DNA from: Streptomyces varsoviensis
Lineage (GTDB): Bacteria > Actinomycetota > Actinomycetes > Streptomycetales > Streptomycetaceae
NCBI RefSeq assembly: GCF_000718635.1
Contig: NZ_JOBF01000013.1
Coordinates: forward strand, 186,001 to 250,000
Direction of reading: 5' to 3'
DNA length: 64,000 nucleotides
How positions within the stretch are numbered: position 1 is the stretch's first letter; each line of letters begins with the position of its first letter. The notes beneath the pieces were generated by a model that saw only the letters and a list, made by a program, of their open reading frames with translations, was not told where the DNA came from and did not search any database. Positions 45,479 to 54,260 of the stretch are shown here, one piece after another. The translations under genes and the position numbers were made by a program.

Positions 45479-45681
45479 TCCGTCACTCCTTCTCACGTGG
45501 TCCGGCAGCGACCTTAACCCTCCCGACCACGCCTCTCCCGGCCCGGCGGGGCCGCGATGCCGCGCGTGAGGGACCGTTGTCAGTGCGGCATGGCACGATC
45601 GTGACCGACGGATGACGCATGCCGGACCGGCCGACGGGGGCGCCGGCCGGCGGGTTACGGGCGCACTGCGGGGAGATGGTC

Positions 45682-46098
45682 GTGTTCTGGTTCTTTCTCA
45701 TCGCGCTGGTCGTGGTGGTGGGCGCGGTCACGCTCGCCGTCGCGGGCGGCGACGGCGGCGGCCCTGTGCTGAGCGAGGCCGAGCCCGACCAGGTCGCCGA
45801 TCCGCTGCCGGAGGACCGGCCGCTGCACCGCGCCGACGTCGAGTCGCTGCGGCTGCCGGTCGGCCTCCGCGGCTACCGCATGGCGGAGGTCGACGACGCC
45901 CTCGACCGGCTGGCGGCCGAGCTGACCGAGCGCGACTCGCGGATCGCCGAGCTGGAGGCCGCCCTCGCGGGCGCCCAGGCCGCCGCGGTCGGCGGCCCGG
46001 AGCTGCTGAAGGGCGAGCGGCCCGCCCCGGCCGAGCCCGACCGGCCGGACGAACCGGGCGCGCAGGGCGCGCAGGGCGCTCCTGGAGATCCGTCATGA
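45682..46098 (+). CDS. Membrane-anchored DivIVA-like domain protein
   Basis: 138-residue protein: an N-terminal membrane helix (FWFFLIALVVVVGAVTLAVA), then LPVGLRGYRMAEVDDALDRL followed by a coiled coil (AAELTERDSRIAELEAALAG), the pattern of DivIVA-domain proteins, and a Pro/Gly tail. I chose GTG at 45682, with GGGGAG 6 nt upstream. An ATG at 45676 has its SD too close. Its stop overlaps tag. The same gene precedes tag in mycobacteria (Rv1209). Confidence 0.82.
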   Translation: MFWFFLIALVVVVGAVTLAVAGGDGGGPVLSEAEPDQVADPLPEDRPLHRADVESLRLPVGLRGYRMAEVDDALDRLAAELTERDSRIAELEAALAGAQAAAVGGPELLKGERPAPAEPDRPDEPGAQGAQGAPGDPS

Positions 46099-46694
46099 GC
46101 GGCGTGGCGTTCGGCCCGGACGGCGTGGCGCGCTGCCCCTGGGGGATGGAGTCGGAGTCGATGGCCGACTACCGCGCGTACCACGACACGGAGTGGGGCC
46201 GCCCGGTGCGCGGGGACGACGCGCTGTACGAGCGGATGTGCCTGGAGGCGTTCCAGTCCGGGCTGTCGTGGATCACGATCCTGCGCCGCCGGGAGGGGTT
46301 CCGGGCCGCGTTCGCGGACTTCCGGATCGAGAAGGTCGCGGCCTTCACGGACGCGGACGCCGAACGGCTGCTCGCCGACCCCGGCATCATCCGCAACCGC
46401 GCCAAGATCGCCGCCGCGATCGACAACGCCAAGGTCGCCGCGGAGCTGCCGGCCGGCGAGCTGACCGAGCTGATCTGGTCGTACGCGCCCGAGCGGGCCG
46501 GCCGCCCGGCCCCGCGCACCGTCGCCGACGTGCCGCCGCTCACCCCCGAGTCGACGGCGCTGGCCAAGGACCTCAAGAAGCGCGGCTTCCGCTTCATCGG
46601 CCCCACCACCGCGTACGCCCTCATGCAGGCGTGCGGCCTCGTCAACGACCACCTGGCGGCCTGCCATGTGCGCGAGGCGGTGGAGAGAGCGTAG
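46095..46694 (+). CDS. tag: DNA-3-methyladenine glycosylase I
   Basis: Base-excision repair enzyme removing 3-methyladenine, 199 residues. RCPWG and YHDTEWGRPV provide the N-terminal zinc Cys and His; HLAACHVREAV near the C-terminus supplies the other pair. ERMCLEAFQSGLSWITILRR is the substrate-pocket region. Starts within the stop of the DivIVA-like gene (ATGA). Confidence 0.94.
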   Translation: MSGVAFGPDGVARCPWGMESESMADYRAYHDTEWGRPVRGDDALYERMCLEAFQSGLSWITILRRREGFRAAFADFRIEKVAAFTDADAERLLADPGIIRNRAKIAAAIDNAKVAAELPAGELTELIWSYAPERAGRPAPRTVADVPPLTPESTALAKDLKKRGFRFIGPTTAYALMQACGLVNDHLAACHVREAVERA

Positions 46695-46723
46695 GGCTGC
46701 CCCTCCCGGGGTGGGGGCCGGCC

Positions 46724-47524
46724 TCAGCGGCCCAGGTACTTCGGCTTCTCCTTCTTCACGAAGGCCGCGACCGCGATGTGGTGGTCCTCCGAGGCCCCCG
46801 CGCGCGTCTGGAGCTCGTCCTCCTTCTCCAGCGTCTCGGCGAGGCCGTGGCCCCCGGCGTAGGCCAGCGATTCCTTGATCGCCGCATAGGCGGCCGTGGG
46901 GCCCTCGGCGAGCCGGCGCGCCACGGCCTCGGCCTCGGCGGCCAACTCGGCGGCCGGGACGATCTTGTTGGCGATCCCCAGCTCGTACGCCTCCTCGGCG
47001 CCCACACTGCGCGGGAAGAGCAGCAGATCGGCGGCGCGGCCATGGCCCACGAGGCGCGGCAGCGTCCAGGAGACGCCCGAGTCGGCGGTGAGCGCGACCC
47101 CCGCGAAGGAGGTGTTGAAGGAGGCGGTGTCCGCGACCACCCGGTAGTCGGCCGCGAACGCGAAGCCCGCACCGGCCCCCGCCGCGACCCCGTTGACCCC
47201 GGCCACGACCGGCTTCGGCATCTCGGCGAGCGCGGTGACGATGGGGTTGTAGTGCTCACGCACCGTGCTCATCGTGCGGCTCTCGCCCCGCTCGCTGTCC
47301 TCGCCGAGCAGGGCGATGTGCTCCTTGAGGTCCTGGCCCACGCAGAAGGCGCGGCCGGTGGCGGTCAGCAGCACGGCCCGGACCGCCGGGTCCGCCGCGG
47401 CCTGCCGCAGGCTGTCGCGGAGCGCGACCTTCGCCTCCGTGTTCAGCGCGTTCATCGCGTCGGGGCGGTTCAAGGTGATCGTCGCGAGTCCGTCGGTCAC
47501 CTCGTAGAGCACGGTGTCGGCCAT
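46724..47524 (-). CDS. Enoyl-CoA hydratase/isomerase family protein
   Basis: 266-residue crotonase-fold enzyme. CoA/oxyanion blocks FCVGQDLKEH and PVVAGVNGVAAGAGAGFAFA are present, then DTASFNTSFAGVALTADSGV and LPRLVGHGRAADLLL. Glu occurs near the first oxyanion loop rather than the classic second hydratase Glu, and the sequence resembles the PaaG/isomerase subgroup. GAAGGGA precedes ATG. Single gene on the minus strand between tag and the DUF3117 gene; substrate unknown. Confidence 0.88.
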   Translation of the reverse strand: MADTVLYEVTDGLATITLNRPDAMNALNTEAKVALRDSLRQAAADPAVRAVLLTATGRAFCVGQDLKEHIALLGEDSERGESRTMSTVREHYNPIVTALAEMPKPVVAGVNGVAAGAGAGFAFAADYRVVADTASFNTSFAGVALTADSGVSWTLPRLVGHGRAADLLLFPRSVGAEEAYELGIANKIVPAAELAAEAEAVARRLAEGPTAAYAAIKESLAYAGGHGLAETLEKEDELQTRAGASEDHHIAVAAFVKKEKPKYLGR

Positions 47525-47850
47525 GGTGCATCCCTTCCCTCGGGGCTCGGTACGCGCCGCCGCGGCCCGCGAGGGCGGCGCGCAGCGCTCAGCATGCCGG
47601 AGATCGCCGGGCGTTGACATGTGACCTGCGTCAAAGAATCGGACCGGGGTACGCATGCGATGGCGGCGCAGTATCGCAGGCCGATCGCCGAATTGGGTGG
47701 TTTTGCGCGAGCGCGTTGCACAAGGGATGCCGACCGATGTTGGTCATCGGGTCGTTCGATGCGGGATAATGGCCTTGAAGCAATGTGTTCGATGCCGGTG
47801 ACACCTGGGTTGTCGGCTGCGATGAGCTGGTTTCAGGAAGGGGAACGAGC
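47525..47850. promoter_or_regulatory. Divergent region between enoyl-CoA hydratase and DUF3117 genes
   Basis: TTGAC-N11-GTCAA at about 47617-47637 is an inverted repeat that could be an operator for the hydratase gene. GATAAT at 47765-47770 with TTGGTC at 47740-47745 (19-bp spacer) is a possible promoter for the DUF3117 gene. No ORF is supported. Confidence 0.45.
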
Positions 47851-48018
47851 ATGGCGGCCATGAAGCCGCGGACGGGCGACGGCCCGCTCGAGGTGACCAA
47901 GGAGGGGCGGGGCATCGTCATGCGCGTTCCGCTCGAAGGCGGCGGTCGGCTTGTCGTCGAGCTGACACCGGACGAGGCGGACGCCCTCGGGGATGCCCTG
48001 AAGAAGGTCGTCGGCTGA
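47851..48018 (+). CDS. DUF3117 small protein
   Basis: 55-residue protein, MAAMKPRTGDGPLEVTKEGR then GIVMRVPLEGGGRLVVELTP, almost invariant across actinobacteria (Rv1211 in M. tuberculosis). GGAAGGGGAACGAGC precedes the ATG; the longer frame upstream is not conserved-looking. Function unknown. Confidence 0.92.
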   Translation: MAAMKPRTGDGPLEVTKEGRGIVMRVPLEGGGRLVVELTPDEADALGDALKKVVG

Positions 48019-48077
48019 CACATTTGGCCCGCGTTTTTCTGCGCCGCCCTGCCGTTCGGTGTGTACCGAGCGGTGGG

Positions 48078-48252
48078 GCGGCGGCATTTCCGCCGCTATT
48101 CAGCCGCTCTCGGCGGCGCGCCTCTCACGGGATTGTCCGAATTCCCGCGGCCGGTCCATGGACGGTTCCGGGACCGTCCTACGGCCGATTCGGCGGCCGT
48201 TCCCGCGACCGGTTCCGATGCCGCCCCGGCCCTGACCGCTGACCGGGCCGGG
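48078..48252. terminator. Two hairpins between convergent DUF3117 and O-methyltransferase genes
   Basis: GCGGCGG (48078-48084) / CCGCCGC (48090-48096) has a CATTT loop. CCCGGCCC (48225-48232) / GGGCCGGG (48245-48252) lies 42 bp beyond the methyltransferase stop. Each would serve one of the two convergent transcripts. Confidence 0.7.
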
Positions 48253-48293
48253 CCGTCTTCCGCGGGAGTCTCCGCACGGCCCGTCGAGGAGCC

Positions 48294-48929
48294 TCAGGCG
48301 CGCTTGACCGCGCACAGCAGGCCGTCGCCCACCGGCAGCAGCGAGGGCAGCAGCGCCGTCGACTCGCGTACGGCCCGCAGCAGTTCCCGCAGCCGCTGCA
48401 CCTCGGCCGGCTGGGCCGCGGAGTCCACGGTGCGGCCGTCGGCGAACACGCCCTCGAAACAGACCAGTCCGCCAGGTCTGAGCAGCCGCAACGATTCGGC
48501 GAGGTAGTCGAGGCACTCCAGCCGGTCACCGTCGCAGAAGACCAGGTCGTAACCGCCGTCCGCGAGCCGGGGCAGGACCTCCAGGGCGCGGCCGGGGATG
48601 AACCGGGCCCGGTTTCCCGCGAACCCGGCGGCGCGGAACGCCTCACGGGCGAACTGCTGCCGCTCCGGCTCGCTGTCGACGGTCGTCAGCACGCCGTCCG
48701 GGCGCATGCCGTGCAGCAGGTGGATGCCGGAGACACCGGTGCCGGTGCCGATCTCGGCGACGGCCTTGGCGTCCACCGTGGCGGCGAGCAGGCGCAGCGC
48801 GGCGCCGGTGCCGGACGACACCGAGTGGAGACCTGCCTCACGAGCCCGGTCACGGGCCCAGCGCAACACCTCGTCCTCGGCGACGAACGCATCCGCGAAT
48901 GCCCAGCTCGTCTGCCGGTTGCCGGTAAT
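48294..48929 (-). CDS. SAM-dependent O-methyltransferase (family 3), probable ATT start
   Basis: Class I methyltransferase, about 211 residues. SAM-binding motif [20 protein letters not shown], then [40 protein letters not shown] and [15 protein letters not shown]. No in-frame ATG, GTG or TTG lies near the expected N-terminus ([20 protein letters not shown]). An ATT at 48929 is preceded by a strong GAGGAGAGG; the only upstream alternative, TTG at 49058, has no SD. Divergent from sigE, as in mycobacteria (Rv1220c). Substrate unknown. Confidence 0.85.
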   Translation of the reverse strand: MTGNRQTSWAFADAFVAEDEVLRWARDRAREAGLHSVSSGTGAALRLLAATVDAKAVAEIGTGTGVSGIHLLHGMRPDGVLTTVDSEPERQQFAREAFRAAGFAGNRARFIPGRALEVLPRLADGGYDLVFCDGDRLECLDYLAESLRLLRPGGLVCFEGVFADGRTVDSAAQPAEVQRLRELLRAVRESTALLPSLLPVGDGLLCAVKRA

Positions 48930-49092
48930 GGCCCTCTCCTCTGTCCCCGTAGTCCACGCAACCGTGACTGTATCCGCTGCCCACGGGAACCCGCAGATGG
49001 GACCGGGCGTTGGTAAGGGGTGGGGGAAGCCGATGAAGCTGGACCAAATGCAGGTCAAAAATGCTTATCCGGAGCTAACGGGCGAGGTGGAT

Positions 49093-49860
49093 ATGGTAGG
49101 GGCTCTACTGGACACCACCAGAGCCGATAGGGGAGGTGCGGCTTCGGCCGGCGACCGCAGGGGAGTGCTCAGGCGCTTCCGGAAGTCTTCCGGCGAGCCG
49201 AAATCCGTGACCAACACCGCTGACCGTTCCCGCGCCGCAAACTCCGCAGCCACCGCGACTTTCGCCACCGATGCGGACGCGCCGGCGTGGACCCCTCCCA
49301 CATGGGAGGAGATCGTCAGCACGCACAGCGCACGGGTCTATCGCCTCGCCTATCGACTCACGGGCAACCAGCACGATGCCGAGGATCTCACCCAGGAGGT
49401 CTTCGTCCGCGTCTTCCGCTCGCTGTCCACGTACACCCCGGGCACGTTCGAGGGCTGGCTGCACCGCATCACCACCAACCTGTTCCTCGACATGGTCCGC
49501 CGCCGTCAGCGCATCCGCTTCGACGCGCTCGGCGACGACGCGGCGGAGCGGCTCCCCAGCCGCGAGCCCTCTCCCCAGCAGCACTTCAACGACACCCACT
49601 TCGACGCCGACGTCCAGCAGGCGCTGGACACCCTCGCGCCGGAGTTCCGCGCGGCCGTCGTGCTGTGCGACATCGAAGGTCTGTCGTACGAGGAGATCGC
49701 CGCCACCCTCGGCGTGAAGCTCGGTACGGTGCGCAGCCGCATCCACCGCGGCCGCTCGCACCTGCGCAAGGCCCTCCAGCACCGCTCGCCCGCCGCTCGG
49801 GCCGAGCAGCGTACCGTCGCGACCGTGGCTCCGCTGAGTGGGGAGGTAGGAATCGCGTGA
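49093..49860 (+). CDS. sigE: ECF sigma factor SigE (mycobacterial SigE type)
   Basis: Extracytoplasmic-function sigma factor, 255 residues. A 75-residue N-terminal extension precedes region 2 ([39 protein letters not shown]) and region 4 ([40 protein letters not shown]). ATG at 49093 follows GAGGTGG; an upstream ATG at 49033 would add AT-rich non-coding-looking DNA. Its stop overlaps the anti-sigma gene. Context (anti-sigma, HtrA, tatB) indicates envelope-stress control. Confidence 0.92.
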   Translation: MVGALLDTTRADRGGAASAGDRRGVLRRFRKSSGEPKSVTNTADRSRAANSAATATFATDADAPAWTPPTWEEIVSTHSARVYRLAYRLTGNQHDAEDLTQEVFVRVFRSLSTYTPGTFEGWLHRITTNLFLDMVRRRQRIRFDALGDDAAERLPSREPSPQQHFNDTHFDADVQQALDTLAPEFRAAVVLCDIEGLSYEEIAATLGVKLGTVRSRIHRGRSHLRKALQHRSPAARAEQRTVATVAPLSGEVGIA

Positions 49861-50726
49861 CCGGATCAGGCGGTCAGTCCCCCGCCGAGCAACATCTCGG
49901 CGACCGCCTCGCGGCCCTGGTCGACGGGGAGTTGGGGCACGATTCTCGGGAGCGGGTGCTCGCGCACCTCGCCACGTGCGGAAAGTGCAAGGCCGAAGCC
50001 GACGCCCAGCGCCGGCTCAAGAGCGTGTTCGCCGAGACGGCGCCCCCGCCGCCCTCGGAAGGGTTTCTCGCGCGGCTCCACAGCCTGCCCGGCGGGGGGC
50101 CCGGAGACGACAGGGGCGAGCCGCCGTTCGGCGGCCCGGGAAGAGACGGCGCGCTCGGCGCGATGGGCGAGACGCTGACGCTGCTGCCGGGGATCGCCCC
50201 GCAGCCTCGTGAGCGCGGCTTCCGCATCCACGAGGTGGAGCGGCCGGGCCCGCGCGGCCGGCGCTTCGCCTTCGCCGCGGCCGGCGCCGTCTCGCTCGCC
50301 GCGTTCGCGCTCGGCGGCGCGCTGCCGCTGGAAGCGGCCATGGGCTCCCCGAGTGCCCGGTCGGACGCGCCGGGGACCACGTCGTTCGGGACGCTCAACA
50401 CCGACGGCACGCGCCGGGACATCGGGCTCGCGGCGGCTTCGCGGGACCGCTCCGCCGTGTTCAGCACGCCGGGGGAGCGGCCCGGATCGGGGTTCCCGAC
50501 GGCGACGACGCACGCGCGGCCGCCGATGGGTCCGTTCGTGGCGGGACCGCGCCCCGGAAGCACCGTTCCGCCGCTCGTACGGCCCGCCATGACGGTCGGC
50601 GAGCCGGTGCCGGGCCCGGCCGACGTCCCCGCCCCCGCCCAGGCCCCGCCCGCCCCGCCGCCGCCCGACGCCGCCACCCGGCTCGTCACCGCCAACGCCG
50701 CCTCCGCGCTCACCTCGCACCGCTGA
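49857..50726 (+). CDS. rseA: Zinc-dependent anti-sigma factor (RseA type)
   Basis: 289-residue cognate anti-sigma factor. The N-terminal zinc anti-sigma domain has the HxxxCxxC motif in [13 protein letters not shown] (residues about 38-45). One membrane helix follows ([20 protein letters not shown], about 140-160), then a Pro-rich exterior. GTG start overlaps the sigE stop. In mycobacteria RseA is degraded after stress; the same arrangement is seen here. Confidence 0.9.
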   Translation: MTGSGGQSPAEQHLGDRLAALVDGELGHDSRERVLAHLATCGKCKAEADAQRRLKSVFAETAPPPPSEGFLARLHSLPGGGPGDDRGEPPFGGPGRDGALGAMGETLTLLPGIAPQPRERGFRIHEVERPGPRGRRFAFAAAGAVSLAAFALGGALPLEAAMGSPSARSDAPGTTSFGTLNTDGTRRDIGLAAASRDRSAVFSTPGERPGSGFPTATTHARPPMGPFVAGPRPGSTVPPLVRPAMTVGEPVPGPADVPAPAQAPPAPPPPDAATRLVTANAASALTSHR

Positions 50727-50829
50727 CGGCCCCCTGCGCGAACCCGCGCCGACCTGGTTGAATCTCCAGGTGGGCCATGCGACCGACCGACAGGCCCGCG
50801 CCGGGTCGCAGGCGAACTGTGGGGAGATC

Positions 50830-52608
50830 ATGGACGACGCAAAGGCCCCTGGGCCCAAGCCCAAATGGTGGAGCCGCCCGCAGCCGGCCCCGAGCGCCAT
50901 GAGCGCCGAGGGTGCTGTGGATGCCTCGGAGACGCCGGCCGGCGAGACACCGACTCCGCCGCCCGCCGACACGCCTGCCGGCGCACCCTTCGCCGCCGAG
51001 CCGCCCGCCGACGCGGCGGCAGCCCCTGGGGCGCCCGCAGCGCCGTCGGCCTCGGACCGACCGGAGGCGGGGTGGCCGCCTCCGGAAGCGGACGGCCGTG
51101 TGCCGGGCTCGGCTCGGCCGGAGCCGGGGGTTCCGGCTGCCCCCGTGCCGTCGGTCGAGCAGCCCGCCGGGGAGCCTCCGATCGACCGGCCCACGGTGGG
51201 TCTCGCGGCCGCGGGGCAGGGGGTTCCCGGGAAGCCTCTGCATGATCCTGATCCCTATGGGACGCCTCCGTATGGCGGGCCCGGGCCGTGGGCGCCCGCG
51301 CCGCCTGTGCAGCGGCCGATGGCGGCTCCGGGGGACGGCGGGTATGGGCAGCCCGGTCCGTACGGTCAGCAGGGCCCGCACGGCAGTGGGTACGGCGGGG
51401 CGTACGGGCCCCCTGTGACGCCGCCTCCGCCGCAGGCGCAGTGGCAGGGGTACGACCCCTGGGGCGAGCCGCGTCCCGAGCCCGTTGAAGGCAAGCCGTG
51501 GGGGCGGGGGCGGCTGACGGCCGCGATTCTCGTCGTGGCGCTGGTGGCCGGCGGCATCGGCGGTGGCATCGGCTCGTACCTGGAGCGGAACGGCAACGTC
51601 ACCGACGTGAGCCTCCCGCAGGCATCGGCCGAGCAGACCAGCCGGGCCCCCGGCACGACGGCGAGCATCGCCTCCGCCGTGCTGCCCGGCGTCGTGACGA
51701 TCCATGTGCGCGGCGCCAGCGAGCAGGGCACCGGCACCGGCTTCGTGCTGGACAAGCGCGGTCACATCCTCACCAACAACCACGTCGTGGAGCCGGCCGG
51801 CGACGACGGCGAGATATCGGTGACGTTCAGCGGCGGCCGGACCACGAAGGCCACCATCGTCGGCCGGGACAGCGGCTACGACCTGGCGGTCATCAAGGTC
51901 GACAAGGTCACCGGCCTGAAGCCGCTGGCCCTGGGCAACTCGGACTCGGCGCGGGTCGGCGACCCGGTGGTCGCCGTCGGCGCGCCGTACGACCTGGCGG
52001 GCACGGTGACCTCGGGGATCATCAGCGCCAAGGAGCGGCCGATAACGGCAGGCGGCGAGAAGCAGGACGGCAGCGACATCAGCTATGTCGACGCGCTCCA
52101 GACCGACGCGCCGATCAACCCCGGCAACTCCGGCGGCCCCCTGGTGGACGCGAAAGCCCGCGTCATCGGGATCAACAGCGCCATCCGCTCGGTGAGCGAC
52201 GGCTCCGGCCTCGGCGGCGGCAGCGGCCAGGGCGGCTCCATCGGGCTGGGCTTCGCCATCCCGATCAACCAGGCCCGGCGGGTGGCCGAGGAGCTGATCA
52301 ATACGGGCAAGGCCACCCACCCCGTGATCGGCGTCACCCTCGACATGGCCTACTCCGGCGAGGGCGCCCGGGTGCACACCAAGGGCGTGAAGGGCCCGGC
52401 GGTCACCCCGGACGGCCCCGGCGACAAGGCGGGCCTCAAGCCGGGGGACGTGATCACGGAGGTGGACGGCGCGCCCGTGCGCAGCGGCCAGGAGCTGATC
52501 GTCAAGATCCGCAGCCACCGGCCGGGGGACGCGCTGGGCCTCACCGTCGAGCACGACGGCCACACGCGCACCGCGCGCCTCACGCTCGGCTCCGCCAGTG
52601 GGGACTGA
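50830..52608 (+). CDS. HtrA/DegP-type membrane serine protease with PDZ domain
   Basis: 592-residue protein. Residues 1-230 are Pro/Ala/Gly-rich cytoplasmic sequence, followed by a membrane helix (LTAAILVVALVAGGIGGGIG), a trypsin-like domain with His318 (LTNNHVV), Asp351 (GYDLAVIKV) and Ser434 (PGNSGGPL), and one PDZ domain (about 515-590; GDKAGLKPGDVITEVDGAPV). ATG at 50830 follows GGGGAG. Envelope protein quality control; in mycobacteria the homologue (HtrA, Rv1223) follows rseA. Confidence 0.92.
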   Translation: MDDAKAPGPKPKWWSRPQPAPSAMSAEGAVDASETPAGETPTPPPADTPAGAPFAAEPPADAAAAPGAPAAPSASDRPEAGWPPPEADGRVPGSARPEPGVPAAPVPSVEQPAGEPPIDRPTVGLAAAGQGVPGKPLHDPDPYGTPPYGGPGPWAPAPPVQRPMAAPGDGGYGQPGPYGQQGPHGSGYGGAYGPPVTPPPPQAQWQGYDPWGEPRPEPVEGKPWGRGRLTAAILVVALVAGGIGGGIGSYLERNGNVTDVSLPQASAEQTSRAPGTTASIASAVLPGVVTIHVRGASEQGTGTGFVLDKRGHILTNNHVVEPAGDDGEISVTFSGGRTTKATIVGRDSGYDLAVIKVDKVTGLKPLALGNSDSARVGDPVVAVGAPYDLAGTVTSGIISAKERPITAGGEKQDGSDISYVDALQTDAPINPGNSGGPLVDAKARVIGINSAIRSVSDGSGLGGGSGQGGSIGLGFAIPINQARRVAEELINTGKATHPVIGVTLDMAYSGEGARVHTKGVKGPAVTPDGPGDKAGLKPGDVITEVDGAPVRSGQELIVKIRSHRPGDALGLTVEHDGHTRTARLTLGSASGD

Positions 52609-52764
52609 CGGCCCGGCCCCGTCGGCCGGCCGCTGTCCGCACGGCGCGTCGCGCCGGAGCTTTGGCCTGATGTTGGTCCGGGCGTCTCCCGTGCGGCACG
52701 TGCGGCCAGGTACCGTGATAGGCGGCCTGGCCCGTCGGCCACAGACGTATCAAGGAGCTGCAAG

Positions 52765-53217
52765 GTGTTCTTCGACATAGGACCCCTAGAGCTGGTCGCG
52801 CTCATCATCCTTGCGGTGCTCATTTTCGGCCCGGACAAGCTGCCGAAGATGATCCAGGACGTCTCGCGGACCATTCGGAAGATCAGGGAGTTCTCGGACA
52901 GCGCGAAGGAGGACATCCGCTCCGAGCTGGGGCCGGAGTTCAAGGACTTCGAGTTCGAGGACCTCAACCCGAAGACGTTCGTGCGCAAGCACGTCCTGGA
53001 CAAGGACGAGCTGGGCCTCAAGGAGATCCGCAACGGCTTCGACCTGCGCAAGGAGATGGCGGAGGTCACGGACGCCGTGCACGGCCGCGAGGAGGACGCG
53101 CCCCCGCCCGCCGCGCCCGCGTCGCCGTCCTCGCCCACGGGCGGCCCCGACCTGCTGAAGAAGCGGGAGAGGCCGGCCGCGGACGAGCGCCCGCCGTTCG
53201 ACCCCGACGCCACCTGA
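52765..53217 (+). CDS. tatB: Sec-independent protein translocase subunit TatB
   Basis: 150-residue twin-arginine translocase subunit. N-terminal helix FDIGPLELVALIILAVLIFG with the conserved Gly-Pro hinge (FGPDKLPKM), then an amphipathic helix and a charged C-terminus. GTG start with AAGGAGCTGCAAG upstream. Its placement beside htrA and sigE mirrors mycobacteria (Rv1224). Confidence 0.93.
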   Translation: MFFDIGPLELVALIILAVLIFGPDKLPKMIQDVSRTIRKIREFSDSAKEDIRSELGPEFKDFEFEDLNPKTFVRKHVLDKDELGLKEIRNGFDLRKEMAEVTDAVHGREEDAPPPAAPASPSSPTGGPDLLKKRERPAADERPPFDPDAT

Positions 53218-53330
53218 TCGCCCGTATGGCCTACGGAACGGGCCAGTATGGCTATCCTCCCTTTGTCCGGGACGACGTCCGCGCGGGCGGCTCGTCCGCG
53301 ACAACGGGGTAATGAGGAGGCGCCGCGCAG

Positions 53331-54032
53331 ATGGAGACGACGAGTCGGGTAGAGGCGCAGGGAGCAGCCGGCACGGCCGAGGCGCCCGACGGCGGGGCCG
53401 CGCCGGCGGCCCGGGAAGCGCCGCACGGAGCGCCCCGCGCCCGGCGGTCCGTCGACGGGTATCTGCTGGCCTCGTTCCCCTGGTACGGCCTGGACGACGC
53501 GTACACCGGGCCCCGCTGGCTGATGCAGGTCGGCACCGCCGCCGACGACACGGTCGAGCACGGCTCCATCGGCCACGGCGAGGAGCCCTCGCTCCGCCTC
53601 GACCAGAGCCCGGACAAGCAGCGCTTCGCGGTCGTGGTGACCATCGCGGACCGCCCGGTGCGGCGCAGCGCGGACGGTACGGGCGTGCTGGAGGCCACCT
53701 CGGTCTCCTCGGCCGCCTGGCTGGCCGGCTCCGGGCTGCTGGCGCACACCTGGCCCGCCAAGATGGAGCGCGGGCTGCGCCAGGACTGGCTGGAGCAGCA
53801 GACCGCGATCGCCTGGGAGCTGGCGGACGACCTGGAGGGCCCGGACTGGTCGCTGCTGTCGCTGTCCGTGGAGGGCGTGCCGACCGACTTCCGCTACCGC
53901 GAGTCCGAGTACGGCTGGGTGCTGGCCGGATCGACCGGGAGCGGGGTCCACGTGGGCGCGTACGGGCGCGGCATGAGCGCGTACGGGCTCGGCTTCTCGG
54001 CGATCAAGGACATCGCCTCCTACGAGCGCTGA
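53331..54032 (+). CDS. Conserved hypothetical cytoplasmic protein
   Basis: 233-residue protein without signal peptide or membrane helix. After a 38-residue Ala/Glu-rich lead the core begins RSVDGYLLASFPWYGLDDAY and ends GRGMSAYGLGFSAIKDIASY. I recognise no domain. It follows tatB in the same orientation after 113 nt, with a weak SD (GGAGGCGCCGCGCAG) before the ATG. Confidence 0.78.
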   Translation: METTSRVEAQGAAGTAEAPDGGAAPAAREAPHGAPRARRSVDGYLLASFPWYGLDDAYTGPRWLMQVGTAADDTVEHGSIGHGEEPSLRLDQSPDKQRFAVVVTIADRPVRRSADGTGVLEATSVSSAAWLAGSGLLAHTWPAKMERGLRQDWLEQQTAIAWELADDLEGPDWSLLSLSVEGVPTDFRYRESEYGWVLAGSTGSGVHVGAYGRGMSAYGLGFSAIKDIASYER

Positions 54033-54212
54033 GCGCTGAGCGCGGCGGCGCGTACAGCCGGGCGGCTGATCACGGCGCCGCGTACGGACGACCGGCTGAG
54101 CGCCGAGGGCGTACGGCCAGGCGGCTGAGTGCGGCGGCGCGTACGGGCGAGGTCCGGGCGCGGCCCGTATCGCCGGAAGCCGTGGCGTCGAAGCATCGTG
54201 GCGCTGTGGCGC
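54033..54212. repeat. Intergenic CGGCGGCGCGTACGG-type degenerate repeats
   Basis: GGCTGAGNGC and GGCGCGTACG-type segments recur about four times between 54033 and 54160, again with CGTACG at the core. Nothing codes here. Confidence 0.5.
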
Positions 54213-54253
54213 GCGGTAAGGGGCGGCATCCCATGGACGCCGCCCCTTACCGC
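54213..54253. terminator. Perfect 15-bp bidirectional terminator hairpin
   Basis: GCGGTAAGGGGCGGC (54213-54227) pairs perfectly with GCCGCCCCTTACCGC (54239-54253) around an 11-nt loop. It lies 8 nt beyond the mrp stop and 180 nt beyond the convergent gene. Confidence 0.9.
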
Positions 54254-54260
54254 CGTCAGC

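Noticed and set aside
49033..49092. Upstream ATG at 49033 as the sigE start
   Set aside because: The added codons are AT-rich at third positions, unlike coding DNA here, and the ATG at 49093 has a good GAGGTGG site.
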